Assembly: GCA_029883145.1 (NCBI GenBank)
Contig: JAOUJR010000012.1
Location: 1 to 13,738, forward strand
Direction of reading: 5' to 3'
Length of the DNA stretch: 13,738 nt
DNA from: Nitrospirota bacterium
GTDB taxonomy: Bacteria; Nitrospirota; Thermodesulfovibrionia; Thermodesulfovibrionales; SM23-35
This document shows, piece by piece, positions 1-12,000 of the stretch. The notes beneath the pieces are model-generated. The model searched no databases. It saw nothing but the letters and a program-made list of their open reading frames with translations, and had not been told where the DNA came from. The position numbers and the translations under genes are program-made. Positions within the stretch are counted from its first letter, which is position 1, and every line of letters starts with the position of its first letter.

Positions 1-3000
1 AGGCTAACCGAACGTTGGTCTGACCTAAAACAACGCGTAATGGTAGCCGCAGGCTTTCAGCCTGCGTCTAAAGAAGACCTATCCCCTCCTGCACAAACCA
101 CAAAAGTCGAAAAGTCAGACTTTGCTACTCCCTCTACACAAGGCAATGTGCGTATGGGAACAGATGGGTATTTTTATAAATTGGAGAAAGTAGACGGCAA
201 GAATCAACTATTTTTAGTTGACTGTGGATATAATCTTCAGCATAAAACATCGAAAAAATATGAATATGTTGAAGCCAGGATACAAGTAGAATGCATAAGG
301 GACAGCGACAGCGGACAGCTGAGGTTAGCACCCGTAGACAATCAGCAAGCAAAAATAACCATAAATGGGGAAAAGATAGATGTTATAACCAGTGGAGGAA
401 AACTTATTCCGCAGGTTACTGGAACTGAACCTGTACTAATTACCATATTGGGTTCTACTGTAGCGATAAACAAAGACAAACAGGAAAATCTCACCTATGG
501 GGGAATACTAAAGAACATAGATATTTCTAAAGTAAAGAAGAACATAGAAGTAAAAGAGATAATATTTACTCTATCAGGTATGGAAGTGATTGGACAAACA
601 AGTATTGGAGATGAAAAATTAAGATTTGAGATTCCTAAAGCAGGGAAAGCAGAGGGTGGCACAGGTGAGATAAGCGAGTATGGAAGCAATGTTACAGTAG
701 AGGAAATAGAAGTAGAGAAAAAGAAATATTATGAAATTACAAGAGGTGAAGGACAAAGCGGAAATTTAAGTTTATCAATTAATGTAAATTATAACAAAAC
801 GAATAAACAAATTATTGATTCTATGCAGCCGTTATTTGGCAAGAATTCAGATCTAATAGTTAAAGGTTTTGCGCACATAAATGGAAGAGAAGTAAGCGGA
901 CATATAATAATTAATGAAAAAGGTTCAATGGAATTTGATGCAGGTGCCCGTATGAGAATTGGAGATTTGGAAATAAGAACAACTGTTGATGCTGAAGGAA
1001 AAGTAAATCAAGAGATGTTTTATAAAGGTAAAGAGTTAAGACTTCAAGCAAACATAGGTACATACGCTTTGGACATAGAAGGAAGATGGTGGAATTTAGA
1101 GGAAGGAAAGCAAGTAGAATATAAGTTTATAAAGGAGAAGTTGGAAAGCCAGACTGTTACTCTCACTTTTGATGGTGAAGGCAACATTAGACTCCATGAT
1201 ATCGGTGAAAAGGTAACGTTACCTAATGGCATAAAAGCTACTTTAAAGTTAGAAAAACAACCAGATGGCAAATGGCGTATAGTGATTACTCCTGTAGCCC
1301 AGAAGTTAAGTTTTGTAGTGGGAGAAGAGGCCGTAGAGCTTGATTGCATTGCCGGTAAGGATGGAGTAAAGGAGACAAATACAATAGAAGGCATAAAATA
1401 TGACTTTGAAGTATTGTCACTGGTGCCAGTAGCAGGCCAGGATTTCAGCGTTAAACAGGTTATAAAAGACCTTGGCACTGTCGAGATTACTTATGTTACT
1501 GATGATAAAGGCGGTGTTAAACCACAAAGCGGCAGCACCTTCATCCATACCGACCCTGAAGGCCGTAAGACCACTTATAAGATAACAGAGATTAAAGGCG
1601 ACAAATTATTTTATGAACAGACTGAACCGGCTGAGTCTACAACTACTACATCTAAAACCGAAGAAGTAGCATGGCGTAAACCTATGCCTATAGGATATGG
1701 CCGGCCTTCAAATGTAGCGGTTGCATTAGCCCCAATCTTTGCAGCATCGATTTCCGATACCGAAGTAAAAGCTTTAACCTCAGAAGAAATGCTTCAGGCT
1801 GCACTAACACTCGAAACACCCGAAGAAGCACGGACAGTAGAAACTAAGCTGGATGAGGAGCACAAGCCAAAAGCGCCTGAGGTAGAAACAACTGTTACCG
1901 ATGTTACTACCAAGCCCGCAGAAGAAGAAATACAAAAGCAGGCAGAAATTAAACCAGTAGAACTTAAACCTGCTCCAATAGCTTTTGAACTTGGCGAGCT
2001 TATCAAGAATAACGTGTTAAAAGGCGATGGTGCTACCATAAATCTTACTGGTGCTTGTAAATCCTATACAATAGCTACAAAATGGGATGAAAAAAGAGTA
2101 GTGATCGGCACCATAGATACCGGCAATGACAAACCCGCAGATATCATTGGCGCATATCTAAACTCAGATACAGGACATCTGATATTTATAGCAGATGGTG
2201 AACAAAGGATTGTATATAAGACAGGAGATAAACCCAGCGACAAAGTCGATACCTGCAACCATACAGAATACAAAGTAATTAAACAGGATGGAAATATCTT
2301 TGATATTGATGGTGTGGTTGAGTGGTCATATGACCTAACTACCAAGGCTCTAAACCACATGGCGTTTAACCCTGGCCATATCTTCACCGGCGGCGAAAAT
2401 GTTAATCCGATAGATATGGGACAAACCACGCCAGATGAAGTTGTTGGTGGACACATCTACAATATCAAACGCGAAGCGGTAAAAATTAGTGATAAGAGCG
2501 AATTTTATTCTCTGCAGAATGTTTATTATCTTGAAGGCGATACTGAAGCCCGACCATATATTGAAAAGACAAGAATTGGTGACAAATTACTTTTAGTTCA
2601 TAGATCTGAAACAGGAGTTGAGACTGTTGCATTTGACGAAGCAACACTCAACTTTTTTGGTGTTGATTTTAAGGTCTATTATGCAGGAATAGTTCCAACC
2701 AGAGAAGGCGAGAAGCCGACATACCAATTATTATTCAGCCTAGATCAAGAAGCAGAGGTGACAATTAATGGACAGAAGAGAAAAGTAAGTATCGGTAGTG
2801 ATGGGCGTGCGTATATAAATGGTAAACCGGTTCAATTTAAAGAGATGCCGTTTAATACCAACAATCCACATAATCAGGAAGAGGTAAAGACAGTAACTGC
2901 CTATATAACAGGGTTTAGTGCGGAAGGTGGGGTGTTTGGCGAGCTTGAAGGTAGGAAGGGTGATAGATTCCACCGTATGCTGGGAGAAGAAGGTAGTGGT

Positions 3001-6000
3001 GGTACAGGCCCTGAAGGTATAGCGAGCAAGCATTTACAAATACGAGATGTTGATGAAAATGGCGATGGTAAAGCAGAGTATCAGGAGATCACGTTAAAAC
3101 GGGATAAAGCGCGACTTGCGTTTGTGATGAATGTATTAACTGGTCAGATAAATTATTTACCGTTCACTGTCGGATCAAAAGATATTCATATTGCAGAGAG
3201 TTCCACGGGTGTGGCAGTACCGGGGATTATGGGATTAGTGGTTAAAGGGCATATAGACGCGATAGGAGAAAGAACCGTCACCATGGGTGATGTTGAAATA
3301 AAGATAGCAACAGCAGAATTCAGTTCAGACCTGAAGATTAAAGATGTGTACGGCATAGACGGCACCTTAAGCAAAAAGGAATCAGGTACGGCATACACAC
3401 CGGATAGTACTGATCAGGAAGGTAGGATGCAGTTATTTAACAGGGAATTCAAAGTGCATTATGTTGAAGTAAAAGCAGCGGAGGATAGGGAAGGAGCAAT
3501 ATATCAGCTGGTGTTCAGCGAAGGGCAGGATATGACGGTGGTAGACCAAGCCGGCAATGATCGGCAGGTATGGGTAGATGGTGAAAGAAGGTATGCATAT
3601 CTTGGCAGTGAGATGGGAATACCTGAAATGGGAATGATGACGAATAATCCCGATAACCCGGCAGAAGTCTTGAAGGTGACAGGCTTTATTGAAGGGTTTA
3701 CTGCAGACGGCGGTATTTTCGGAGAGATCGGGAACGCGGAAGGAAAAGTATTCTATCAGGTGACAGGCGGTGGAGAAGGAGGAACAAATCCCGAAGATAT
3801 CACCAGCGAACATATCACGGTAGAGGGTGTGGATAAAGATGCAGATGGTAAGCAGGATGGAAAGACAGATTACCATAAGATAACTCTGAAGAGCAAAGAT
3901 GCGCGGTTAGCGTTTGCATTAAATCCGATATACGGGCAGACATCCTATATGCCGTTCACAGTAGGATCAAAAGATATTGATATTGTAGAAAGCCCCACGG
4001 GTGTGGCAGTACCGGGATATTATAAAGGCGTGGTATTAAGCGGTCACATTGACGAAATCAAAGGGGAAGTGCATGATGTGGACGGCAGGAAAGTCACAAT
4101 ACCGGTGCTTGATTATAAAGGCGATCTTCAGGTGCGGGATATGTCGGGTGTTGAAGGCACGCTCGCTCTCGAAAATGGTGTGCTGCAGTTTAGGCCCAAT
4201 GATAAAGACGCGGTAGGTGTTCAGAATATTTATGAACAGGAATTTAATATTAGATTTAAGGAGGAAACACCTGCTGAAAAAGGTAGAAGGCCGACCTATA
4301 CGCGGGTATTTGACCAGAATCAGACAGCAGTTTTAGAGGTTACAATGCCTGTGGGGGTGGATGAAGAAGGAAATGTTAAAACAGAAAAGCGCACAGTGCG
4401 GATTGGGGAAGACGGCAGGGCATATGTTGTAGGAGATGCGATAAAAAGTGATGCCATACCGTTAATGACATTAAATCCTGAAAAATCCAAGGAATCAATT
4501 CAGAGAACAGTATATATAACAGCATTTTCCGCAGACGGCAGTATTTTCGGCGAGATGGAAGGGAAGGAATGGGATAGGGTCTTTGTGCCGCTGGGCGAAT
4601 CAAAAGGAGAGTCGGATACCCCTGAAGGCATTACATCATCGGATTTTACGGTACAGGGTATCGAATATGATGATAAAGAGTATCTGGAGATAATCTTAAA
4701 GAAAGACGGTGCTCGGATTGCATTCAGCATGAATGTATTGACCGGGCAGGTGCAGTATATACCGTTCACCGAAGGCGGCAGGAATATTACGGTTTTATAT
4801 ACTCAAGACGGCGTTTCAGTACCCGGCATTGGTGATGTTGTTGAAGGTGAGATAGACGTTATAGAAAACGACGGGAACGGTCTTGTCGCACGGCTAAAAG
4901 CTGGAACATCAGGAACAATTAAATACGAAATAACAGGAAAATGCAGTTATACAGTATTTGCGCCTGACCCCGGATATGAACATGGAGAAATTGTTATCAC
5001 GTTCCCGAACGGTGAAATTGAGAACAAACCACAGAAAACCATATACGAAGAAGCCCGGGACATACTGGTTGAATCCAAGGCCAATAAAAATAAGGCGGAG
5101 CATGAGTTTGCCATGTATGCAGGGTGGATTTCCAAGAAAGGAGAAACTGAATTTAAATGGCCGGCAAAATTAGTGCAGGATGAGACTCTTACCCCGTTAT
5201 CAGCAGCTATTTCAGAGCTTGAAAATGTTTACAAAAAAGGTAAGGAAGCGACGCCGCTTCAATTACGCACAGCAATTACCAGGGTGTCGCTGTGCTTCAC
5301 AAAATCAGATATTAACTTAAAACAGGTACAGAATGTAGTTGCCGCTGTTAATAATATTTTCGAAAAAACCTCAATCACTTTTGAAGCACAAGAGGATGTT
5401 AAAATAGGTGAATATTCAGATATAAAAGAATTGAGAGCATATCAGCAGAGATGCAGAGAAATTGAAGCCCGGTATGATAACCGCAACGCAGAACTCATGG
5501 AAGAAAATAAGAGATACGCTCAGCTCGCAGGGGATTGTGACACGGCATTGTCCCTGCTCAGCGAAGAACGTGTTGCTGAGGCAAATACTATTCACGATGT
5601 TATTTCTGCGAAACTGCAACTTGAGGATGACCGTTCGGAGGCAGACGGGATCAGGTATGATCTGCAGGCGTATCGCATATCCGAGTTTGATAAAACCGCG
5701 CTTACGAAGGAACAGAAAATACTTGCAGTAAAGATGGAATCAGTGTATTACCGTGATGCAGTTGGATTTATTAATGAAGCATATGAGTGGATACATGCGA
5801 AAGATTTTGATTATGAGAATAAAGACAAGGATGCGGTTAAAGGAAATGTATTAGGATTTAAACTCTTCTACCGGGCGGCAAGCCTTGAATTAGAGATTTA
5901 TGAACATGAGATGATAGCTGAAAAGTTGAAAGGTGAAATAAAAGATCCATCAAAAGATGTTCTGGCATTTTACAACATTAAGAAAACGTCTTCATGGTTT

Positions 6001-9000
6001 GGGAAAAAATTTAAGGGTAATAATACAAAAGACGAGATTCAGTACCGGAACAGTATAGGCAAAGAGCGCGGTGCCGTAGTTAAATATATAAAGGCATTAA
6101 AGACCGCGTTGAATGAGATAAAATCGGTTATTGACAGATACGGCGATGACCTGGGAGAGGCGTTAAAAACCAACCCAGTTGCTCACCGGTATGCGGCAAA
6201 CAAATTGATGTTATCAAACCTTATCACAAGGGATGCGTATATAAAAATGTGCTATGAGATTGATCGTTATGATATGTACTGGCAGAGGATTATCAGGGGA
6301 GAATATGTGCGGGAAGACAGCATAGCAAATATCACAGAAATGCCGTGGTTTGAAAAACGGGAAGCACCTGATTTCTCCGGATTAATAGCATTGCTCAGGA
6401 CGGCGATCGAAGCTGACGATACGAAGTTCATGACTTTTGTGGGCGGTGCTATTGCTGAACCGATAAACAGGGAATACCGGTTTGCGATGCTCGGGCATCA
6501 TTATTATCAGATGTATAAAGTAATGCACATGCAGGAAACAAAACTGAATAAAGATGTGAAAAAGATGGCGGATTTGAATTACTTCACGCCGTTTACCGAG
6601 TTTAGCTCCTCGTGGCGGATATGGGCGGAATTTACTGTAATTCGCGGAGAAACGCCTTTTATAAAACTTTTTATGATTATTCCAGTAAGACTACCCGGTA
6701 TTACTTCCATGGCAACTGACCGGGAAAAGGCTGAAGCAGCGATTGAATATATTGAAGCAGCGTGTACCGCATTTCTCTCAGAGTTCAGTAAGGGGAATTA
6801 TGATAAGGCATTTGAGGTGCACAGGAAAAATATATCAGAAGGATTCGGTGTGCGGTACACGCGGATGCAGGAGCTGGTTGAAACGCATCAGCACCGGATT
6901 TCGTGTGTTGCTATTCCGGCGCAGGTTGTATTCATAACAGCTGCTATTGTTACCACAGCAGCTATATCAATTCCGCTTTTGGTAAAGGGTGGAGCTAAAT
7001 TAGGGGCGAAAGCTGTTTGTACCATGTTTGCAAAGTATTTTATTGTTACCACAGCAGTACATTATGTGTATGAATGGAAAGCTAAAGGGGCGGGAAGGTT
7101 CCATGATCCGTTGCCGTCTATAAAGTTTGGTCTTATCTGCGCGGGATTATTTGTATCTGCAAGATTGGTAGGATTAGGTGCGTTTACAAATGCAGGTGGA
7201 AAAGAGGCTATAAGTGCGGTATACGGCCAGGGTGTCATACGCGGTATGTTCCGCTCCATCCCCGCTCTTTTTACTAATCAAACAGCTCGATATGTATTTA
7301 TACAGGGTGTAGCCCAGATGGCGAATATCGGTCTTTGGTTTAATGTGGTTGGCAAGGGGATATCACCCCTTGTAAAGGGGCTGCATTTCGGAGTTGAAAA
7401 AACAGATGCTATCGACAATAAGGTCCACCGATGGATAATAAAAAGATTGGAGGAAATCGCACAGGGGAGTCCGGTGCAATCATGGCTTATGGGCGGGATG
7501 TTCGGGGCAGCCATGTATCCGTTCGCTCCGCTTCTGCAGGCGTCACAGCGTTTCTGGTCACAGCGTATTGTCAACAATTTTTCCCAGGGTGTCAGCCAGC
7601 CGATACGTCAACGGCTCGCATTAACCTGGTTCGGGAAAGTCACGCATGCCATAGCCCGTCCATTCAAATTTACTGCTAATGCATTCAGACATGTATTCAA
7701 ACCCAACTCCGGTATCGGAAAAGCAGTGCTTGAGAGGACCTGGAGCATTGTAAAAGAGCAGTTCGTTGAACAGCCGGTTGCATCTTTCTTAGAAACACGG
7801 TTCGGTATAAATCCTATGGCTGCTGAAATGATGGTGGAGGCTATCCCGGATCCGGGCGGCGGCTGTGTGATGCCGGGTACTAATTCGCGTATGAGCATAC
7901 AGGGACAAGCGCAGAAGAAAGCTGCCTATAATAAAGCAAAGGTCAATGATCTTCTTAACAAGTCGAAGTACACTGAAGATGGCGTGAATAAAGAGATGCA
8001 GCATATATTCGATGATATATCCGAGGCAAATAGAACAAAACATGGGATAGAAACCATTAAAGATGTGGGTGAGCTTTCTGTTGCGGAAAGTGCTGAATTG
8101 ACCGGCGCTGATATGGATTATCTGGCAATGGAGTTAATGAGCAAGGCAACACCGGTTACAATTCAGGATTTAAGCAGTTGTGCTCGCGATGCACAAGGTA
8201 ATTTATATGAAGGTACAAACGGCGCCATACGGTTTGCTGCAGATATCGGGATAGACGGTGTTAGAGCAAGCCGTACGGTGAAAGTAGAGAGAAAAGCGGA
8301 TAAAGATGGTAATCCTTATTTTGTATTGACCAGTCAGGATCCCAAGAGCAATAAAACATCCACTATCGAGGCGCGTACACAGCAGAAATTGAATTATATC
8401 CTTAAGCAGTTTTCCAAATCAGATATGTATATTATTGAATGTGAAATGCCGGGCGGCGAAACACGGCAATTCTATACATCTGCCAATTCGATCCTTTCCA
8501 TAGAATACAAGGAAGAAAAAGGAAAGATTGAAAAAGGAGAGGAGTGGGAAGCCGGAGATACCATATTTACCAGAACGATCGCAGGGAGGCATACTGAAAC
8601 TATGCGTGTGGAGAAAGACGGCACACAGCATGGCGAGATCCTCGATATTACTGATACTCCGTTCAAAGTTGAAAAAAGATTCATAGCAGAAAAAGATCCC
8701 GAGACAGGCCAGCCAGTGATAGATCCTGAAACCGGCAAAGTAAAAACCGTTACTTCGTATAAAGCGAAGATAAGGGAAAATGTGCATCTTTCCCTTGAAG
8801 AGAGAAAACAGGCGGAGAGTGTCTTAAAGAAGGTCAATAAACTTATCAAGAGAATGGAAAATGATTATTTTGTACCCCGCGATCAGGAAGGAGTAAACCA
8901 GGTTGAAGCGATACTGGCAACGCTTCTGGAAGATAATACCATATTCAGGATCCCCACCGGCGTAGGGAAATCCACATTTATATTTGCCGGCATGGCTGTG

Positions 9001-12000
9001 TTAAATAAAGAGCTTTTCGGAATACAGTCGGCGTTTGTTTTGAGTAATGATATACTGCTGAAGGACAATGCTGATCCAACCGGGGGTTTGGTGAGATTTT
9101 TAGAGAGCCAGGGTCTTCAGGTGGCGACGCTTACCGAAAGAACCGATTTAGAAGGGAATATAATCAGCTACCAGGATTTTTACCAGGGCAAAAAAGATGC
9201 GCTGGAGCGGTTCGAAGCCGTAGATGTGGTATTCATGACAGCATACACGTGGCAATTCATGCTGCTGGGCGACAGATCTATCAAGGGCACGGGTATATTG
9301 GGTCAGAAAAAAGCGGATAAACGTGCGTGGGATATACTGTTTAATAACATAAAGATTGTGCATGATGAAGTAGACACCGTGGCATTCATAAGCCGCGCCC
9401 AAATGGGGATGGGTAATAAAGCTGTCGGAGAAATGGAGAAGGAGATCAGTACAGCGGTTTTTGAGTTTTTCGGAAATCTCGAGTATGAAGGAAAAACAAT
9501 AAATGAACTGCGTAAAACTAATCCTGAGGACTGCCATAAAGCATACCAGAGCCTTCTGCAGGTATCCGTGATTGTCAATGGTAAAGTTGAAGTGATGTCA
9601 TATAATACATATCTGGGACGAAAGAGAGCTATTGATGGGGAAGTAATGACCATGATAGATGTTGCTTTCAACGGTGCAACAATGAAGGCGTTTCAGGAAT
9701 GGCTTGGTGAACAGGATGAAGGATTGAAAGAGTTTTTCAAAGACGGACAAAAGCTGCAGTCAAAAGATGATTTCACGCCACAGCAGAATGAAAAGCTACA
9801 TCCATACCGGGCTGCTTTACATGCGATGCAGCAGGTTGCGTCAAGGAATCTCCCGCAGGATGCGACCATAGATTATCATCCAAATAAAAAGAAACCCAGC
9901 GGGGAGAGAGTCCTTATCGCCTGCCCGACTTCAGGCCAGGTTGCCGCACCAAGTCTGCATATTCAGAATCCGTATGAGGCCGTATTTACCGAACTGGTGG
10001 TAAAAGAACATTATAAAGAGAAAGCTGAACTTGATTATCTCGAGATTTCCGGGAAGTCTTCGGTTACCATTATGGCGGAGGCGATCAAGCGGGCACGGGA
10101 TGCAGGCGCCCAGTTTATCGGATTTTCAGGCACGGTTGAGGCAGTTGAGGATCTCTTTTGGTCATTGTACGGGATAAAAGTACGGCCCATGGGTACAAAG
10201 TTTAATTATGAGCGACGGGTGCATGTCCTTAAAACAGCAGGATCGGATATGGATGTATTAAAGGATATTATAAAACGTAAAAAAGAATTAAAGAATTTCC
10301 TTATCTGTGAAGGCAGGCAGATCGGCGATCTGCGGAAATTTAAGATAGCTCTGATTGAACAAATGAGAGACCTGGGATTTGAGCTAATTATGAAAGATGA
10401 TTCAACCGGCTGGGATTCTTACTCAGAAAATTATAAGGACGGTATAAAGATAGATTATGCTGGAAAAATAGTTGTTATACGCAACACAGATGGATCATTT
10501 AAAACCCAGACAGTACATGTGGTGGAAGATAGGGAGAGTGATATAACAACGATAATATACACTGATGCAAAAGGCGTAAAGCATGAACATATTATTGAAG
10601 GAATAAAATACGACCGGGATACAATGAAAGCGGAAATTGCGGATTTTGTTCAAGCCGAGCAAAACAGTGTTGTAGAAGATGTTATATGGAGCGTTAAGGA
10701 TATGCGTAAGGAGACCACCCCTGGTAGTAAACGGGTGTTTTACCTGAATCCTGCGGCAACCCGGGGAGTAGATATCATTTTCGGCGCTGATGACCTTGAG
10801 GTATTTGTTCTTACTGACCGCAGTACGCCAAAGAGCTTTTTCGAACAGCTTGCCGGCCGTACCCGCGGGCTGCGGTTCAACTCTCAGGAAGAGTTTGATG
10901 CATATCTCGCCAACAATAGAGATGCGTTAGATGAGTATCTGAAGAGCAAAGAATTGAGTCCGGATGACTACGAGTATGCTTTGGATAATGACAAGTTTTT
11001 TGTAATAAGGAATAAGGCAACGGGAGATGTGATGGAGAAAGAGTACCATCATCTAACCGTGTACGTGGTTGATGCAAAGACAACAGGTGTTAAAGAAGGC
11101 GGCATCACCCTGGATAATTTCAGGGCCATGCTCAATGAGGCGGAGAAGGAAGCCAAGAAAATGTCATTGTTCAGAAATCTTTCCGATATATATGACAACA
11201 AACCGGTTGAGATTCTCGTTGACCTTGCTGATGAGGTAGCAGATGAAAAAACACAGTATGGTATCCTTATGGGTTTTGCGAACGAGTTTCAGATGATGTC
11301 GGTTATCGCGGACAGTCTGTCGCTTTCCCGTACACCGGAAACAGGTATCAAGGCATTGCAGGAACGCATCACTCGTGCCCAGGAGTTTTTTGAGATGATA
11401 TCGCACGATAAACAACGATTCGAAAGACTTTCTCCTGCCATGAGGGCAAAGATCAAAGCTCATTTTGAAATCAAGTTAGACCTTTATATAAGAGACACAT
11501 TAAAAGGGAAACCGGTGGGTGGTATCGCGTATGCTGAAAGTATGCATGAACTGGTCAGTCTAACTAATAATACGGTGGTGCAGGGTGATCTCCCAACCGT
11601 AATACCGTATGCTGGCAGCGAAACACAAGCAGCAGTACATGATAATTCAAGGGCTGAAGCTGAAAAAGAAATGACTGAACAGGGAGTTGCCGAAGAAAAC
11701 CAGAATGGGCTTTTCGCCGCGCTCGAAGAGGAAGGTCATGTTGACGGGGATAGGCTTTCTCCCTATGCCGGGAAGATGGTGTCGAGCTTTTTGAATCTGG
11801 TATCGGATTCAACGGCAAAAGCCCTGTACGCATTAAGACTCATGTTAGCCGGAGCGCGGAGACCTCCTGCAGAAGAGGAGAAGGATTTTGACCGCCGCCA
11901 GGAATATTCGATTGAGGTTATCATTGCCATGATACTAGGTGATTATAAAGGACTGATAGCTCCGATGCGCGATAATTTCGAACGGGTGAAGAAAACATTT

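Larger units (their letters stand above)
8821..10890 (+). other. Divergent SecA-like motor ATPase domain (SecA DEAD helicase type), residues about 2941-3630
   Basis: SecA drives preproteins through the SecYEG channel using a two-lobed helicase-type ATPase. Its motifs appear here in order: a possible Q motif (NQVEAI, 2966-2971), Walker A TGVGKS (2986-2991), and Walker B HDEVD (3121-3125) inside KIVHDEVDTVAFISRAQ, matching the SecA DEVDSILIDEAR stretch. Then come motif III GFSGTVEAVEDLFWSLYGI (3374-3392), matching SecA GMTGTADTEAFEFSSIY, a second-lobe strand FLICEGRQIGDLRKF (3433-3447), motif V TRGVDI (3587-3592), matching GRGTDI, and motif VI EQLAGRTRG (3615-3623), matching QLRGRSGR. About 250 residues separate DEVD and SGT, the place where SecA carries its preprotein cross-linking domain. 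The SecA scaffold, wing and zinc-binding tail are not recognisable downstream. All catalytic residues except the second arginine of motif VI sit in normal positions, so ATPase activity is likely. Partner and substrate are unknown. Confidence 0.82.

Noticed and set aside
40..42. In-frame ATG as a possible start of the gene
   Set aside because: The frame is open upstream to the window edge, no convincing ribosome-binding site precedes it, and it sits beside the REP-like hairpin. The gene most likely starts outside the window.
1714..1752. Short hydrophobic stretch VAVALAPIFAASI as a membrane span or signal peptide
   Set aside because: It is only about 13 residues long, contains a proline and lies inside a disordered Pro/Glu/Thr linker far from any start.
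3433..3876. A 147-codon open frame on the minus strand, the longest of many minus-strand open frames across the window
   Set aside because: It lies wholly opposite module B of the giant + strand gene, encodes no recognisable domain, and its amino acids (Ile, His, Phe and Cys rich) are what the complement of this coding sequence produces. All the other minus-strand and off-frame open stretches have the same explanation.
7354..7380. AAGGGG / CCCCTT inverted repeats that could form alternative hairpins
   Set aside because: The stems are only 6 bp, no T-tract follows, and the site is inside the open frame (residues 2452-2460), so a terminator is unlikely.
8821..10890. Annotation as the housekeeping secA gene
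   Set aside because: The motif set is SecA-like but divergent, motif VI is altered, no SecA scaffold, wing or zinc tail is recognisable, and the domain is fused in frame to thousands of unrelated residues on both sides.
11161..11163. In-frame ATG after an AAGGAAG-like stretch as a possible separate downstream gene start
   Set aside because: There is no stop codon before it, and the Glu/Lys-rich helix that encodes the purine run naturally produces such a match. Internal initiation cannot be excluded but has no other support.
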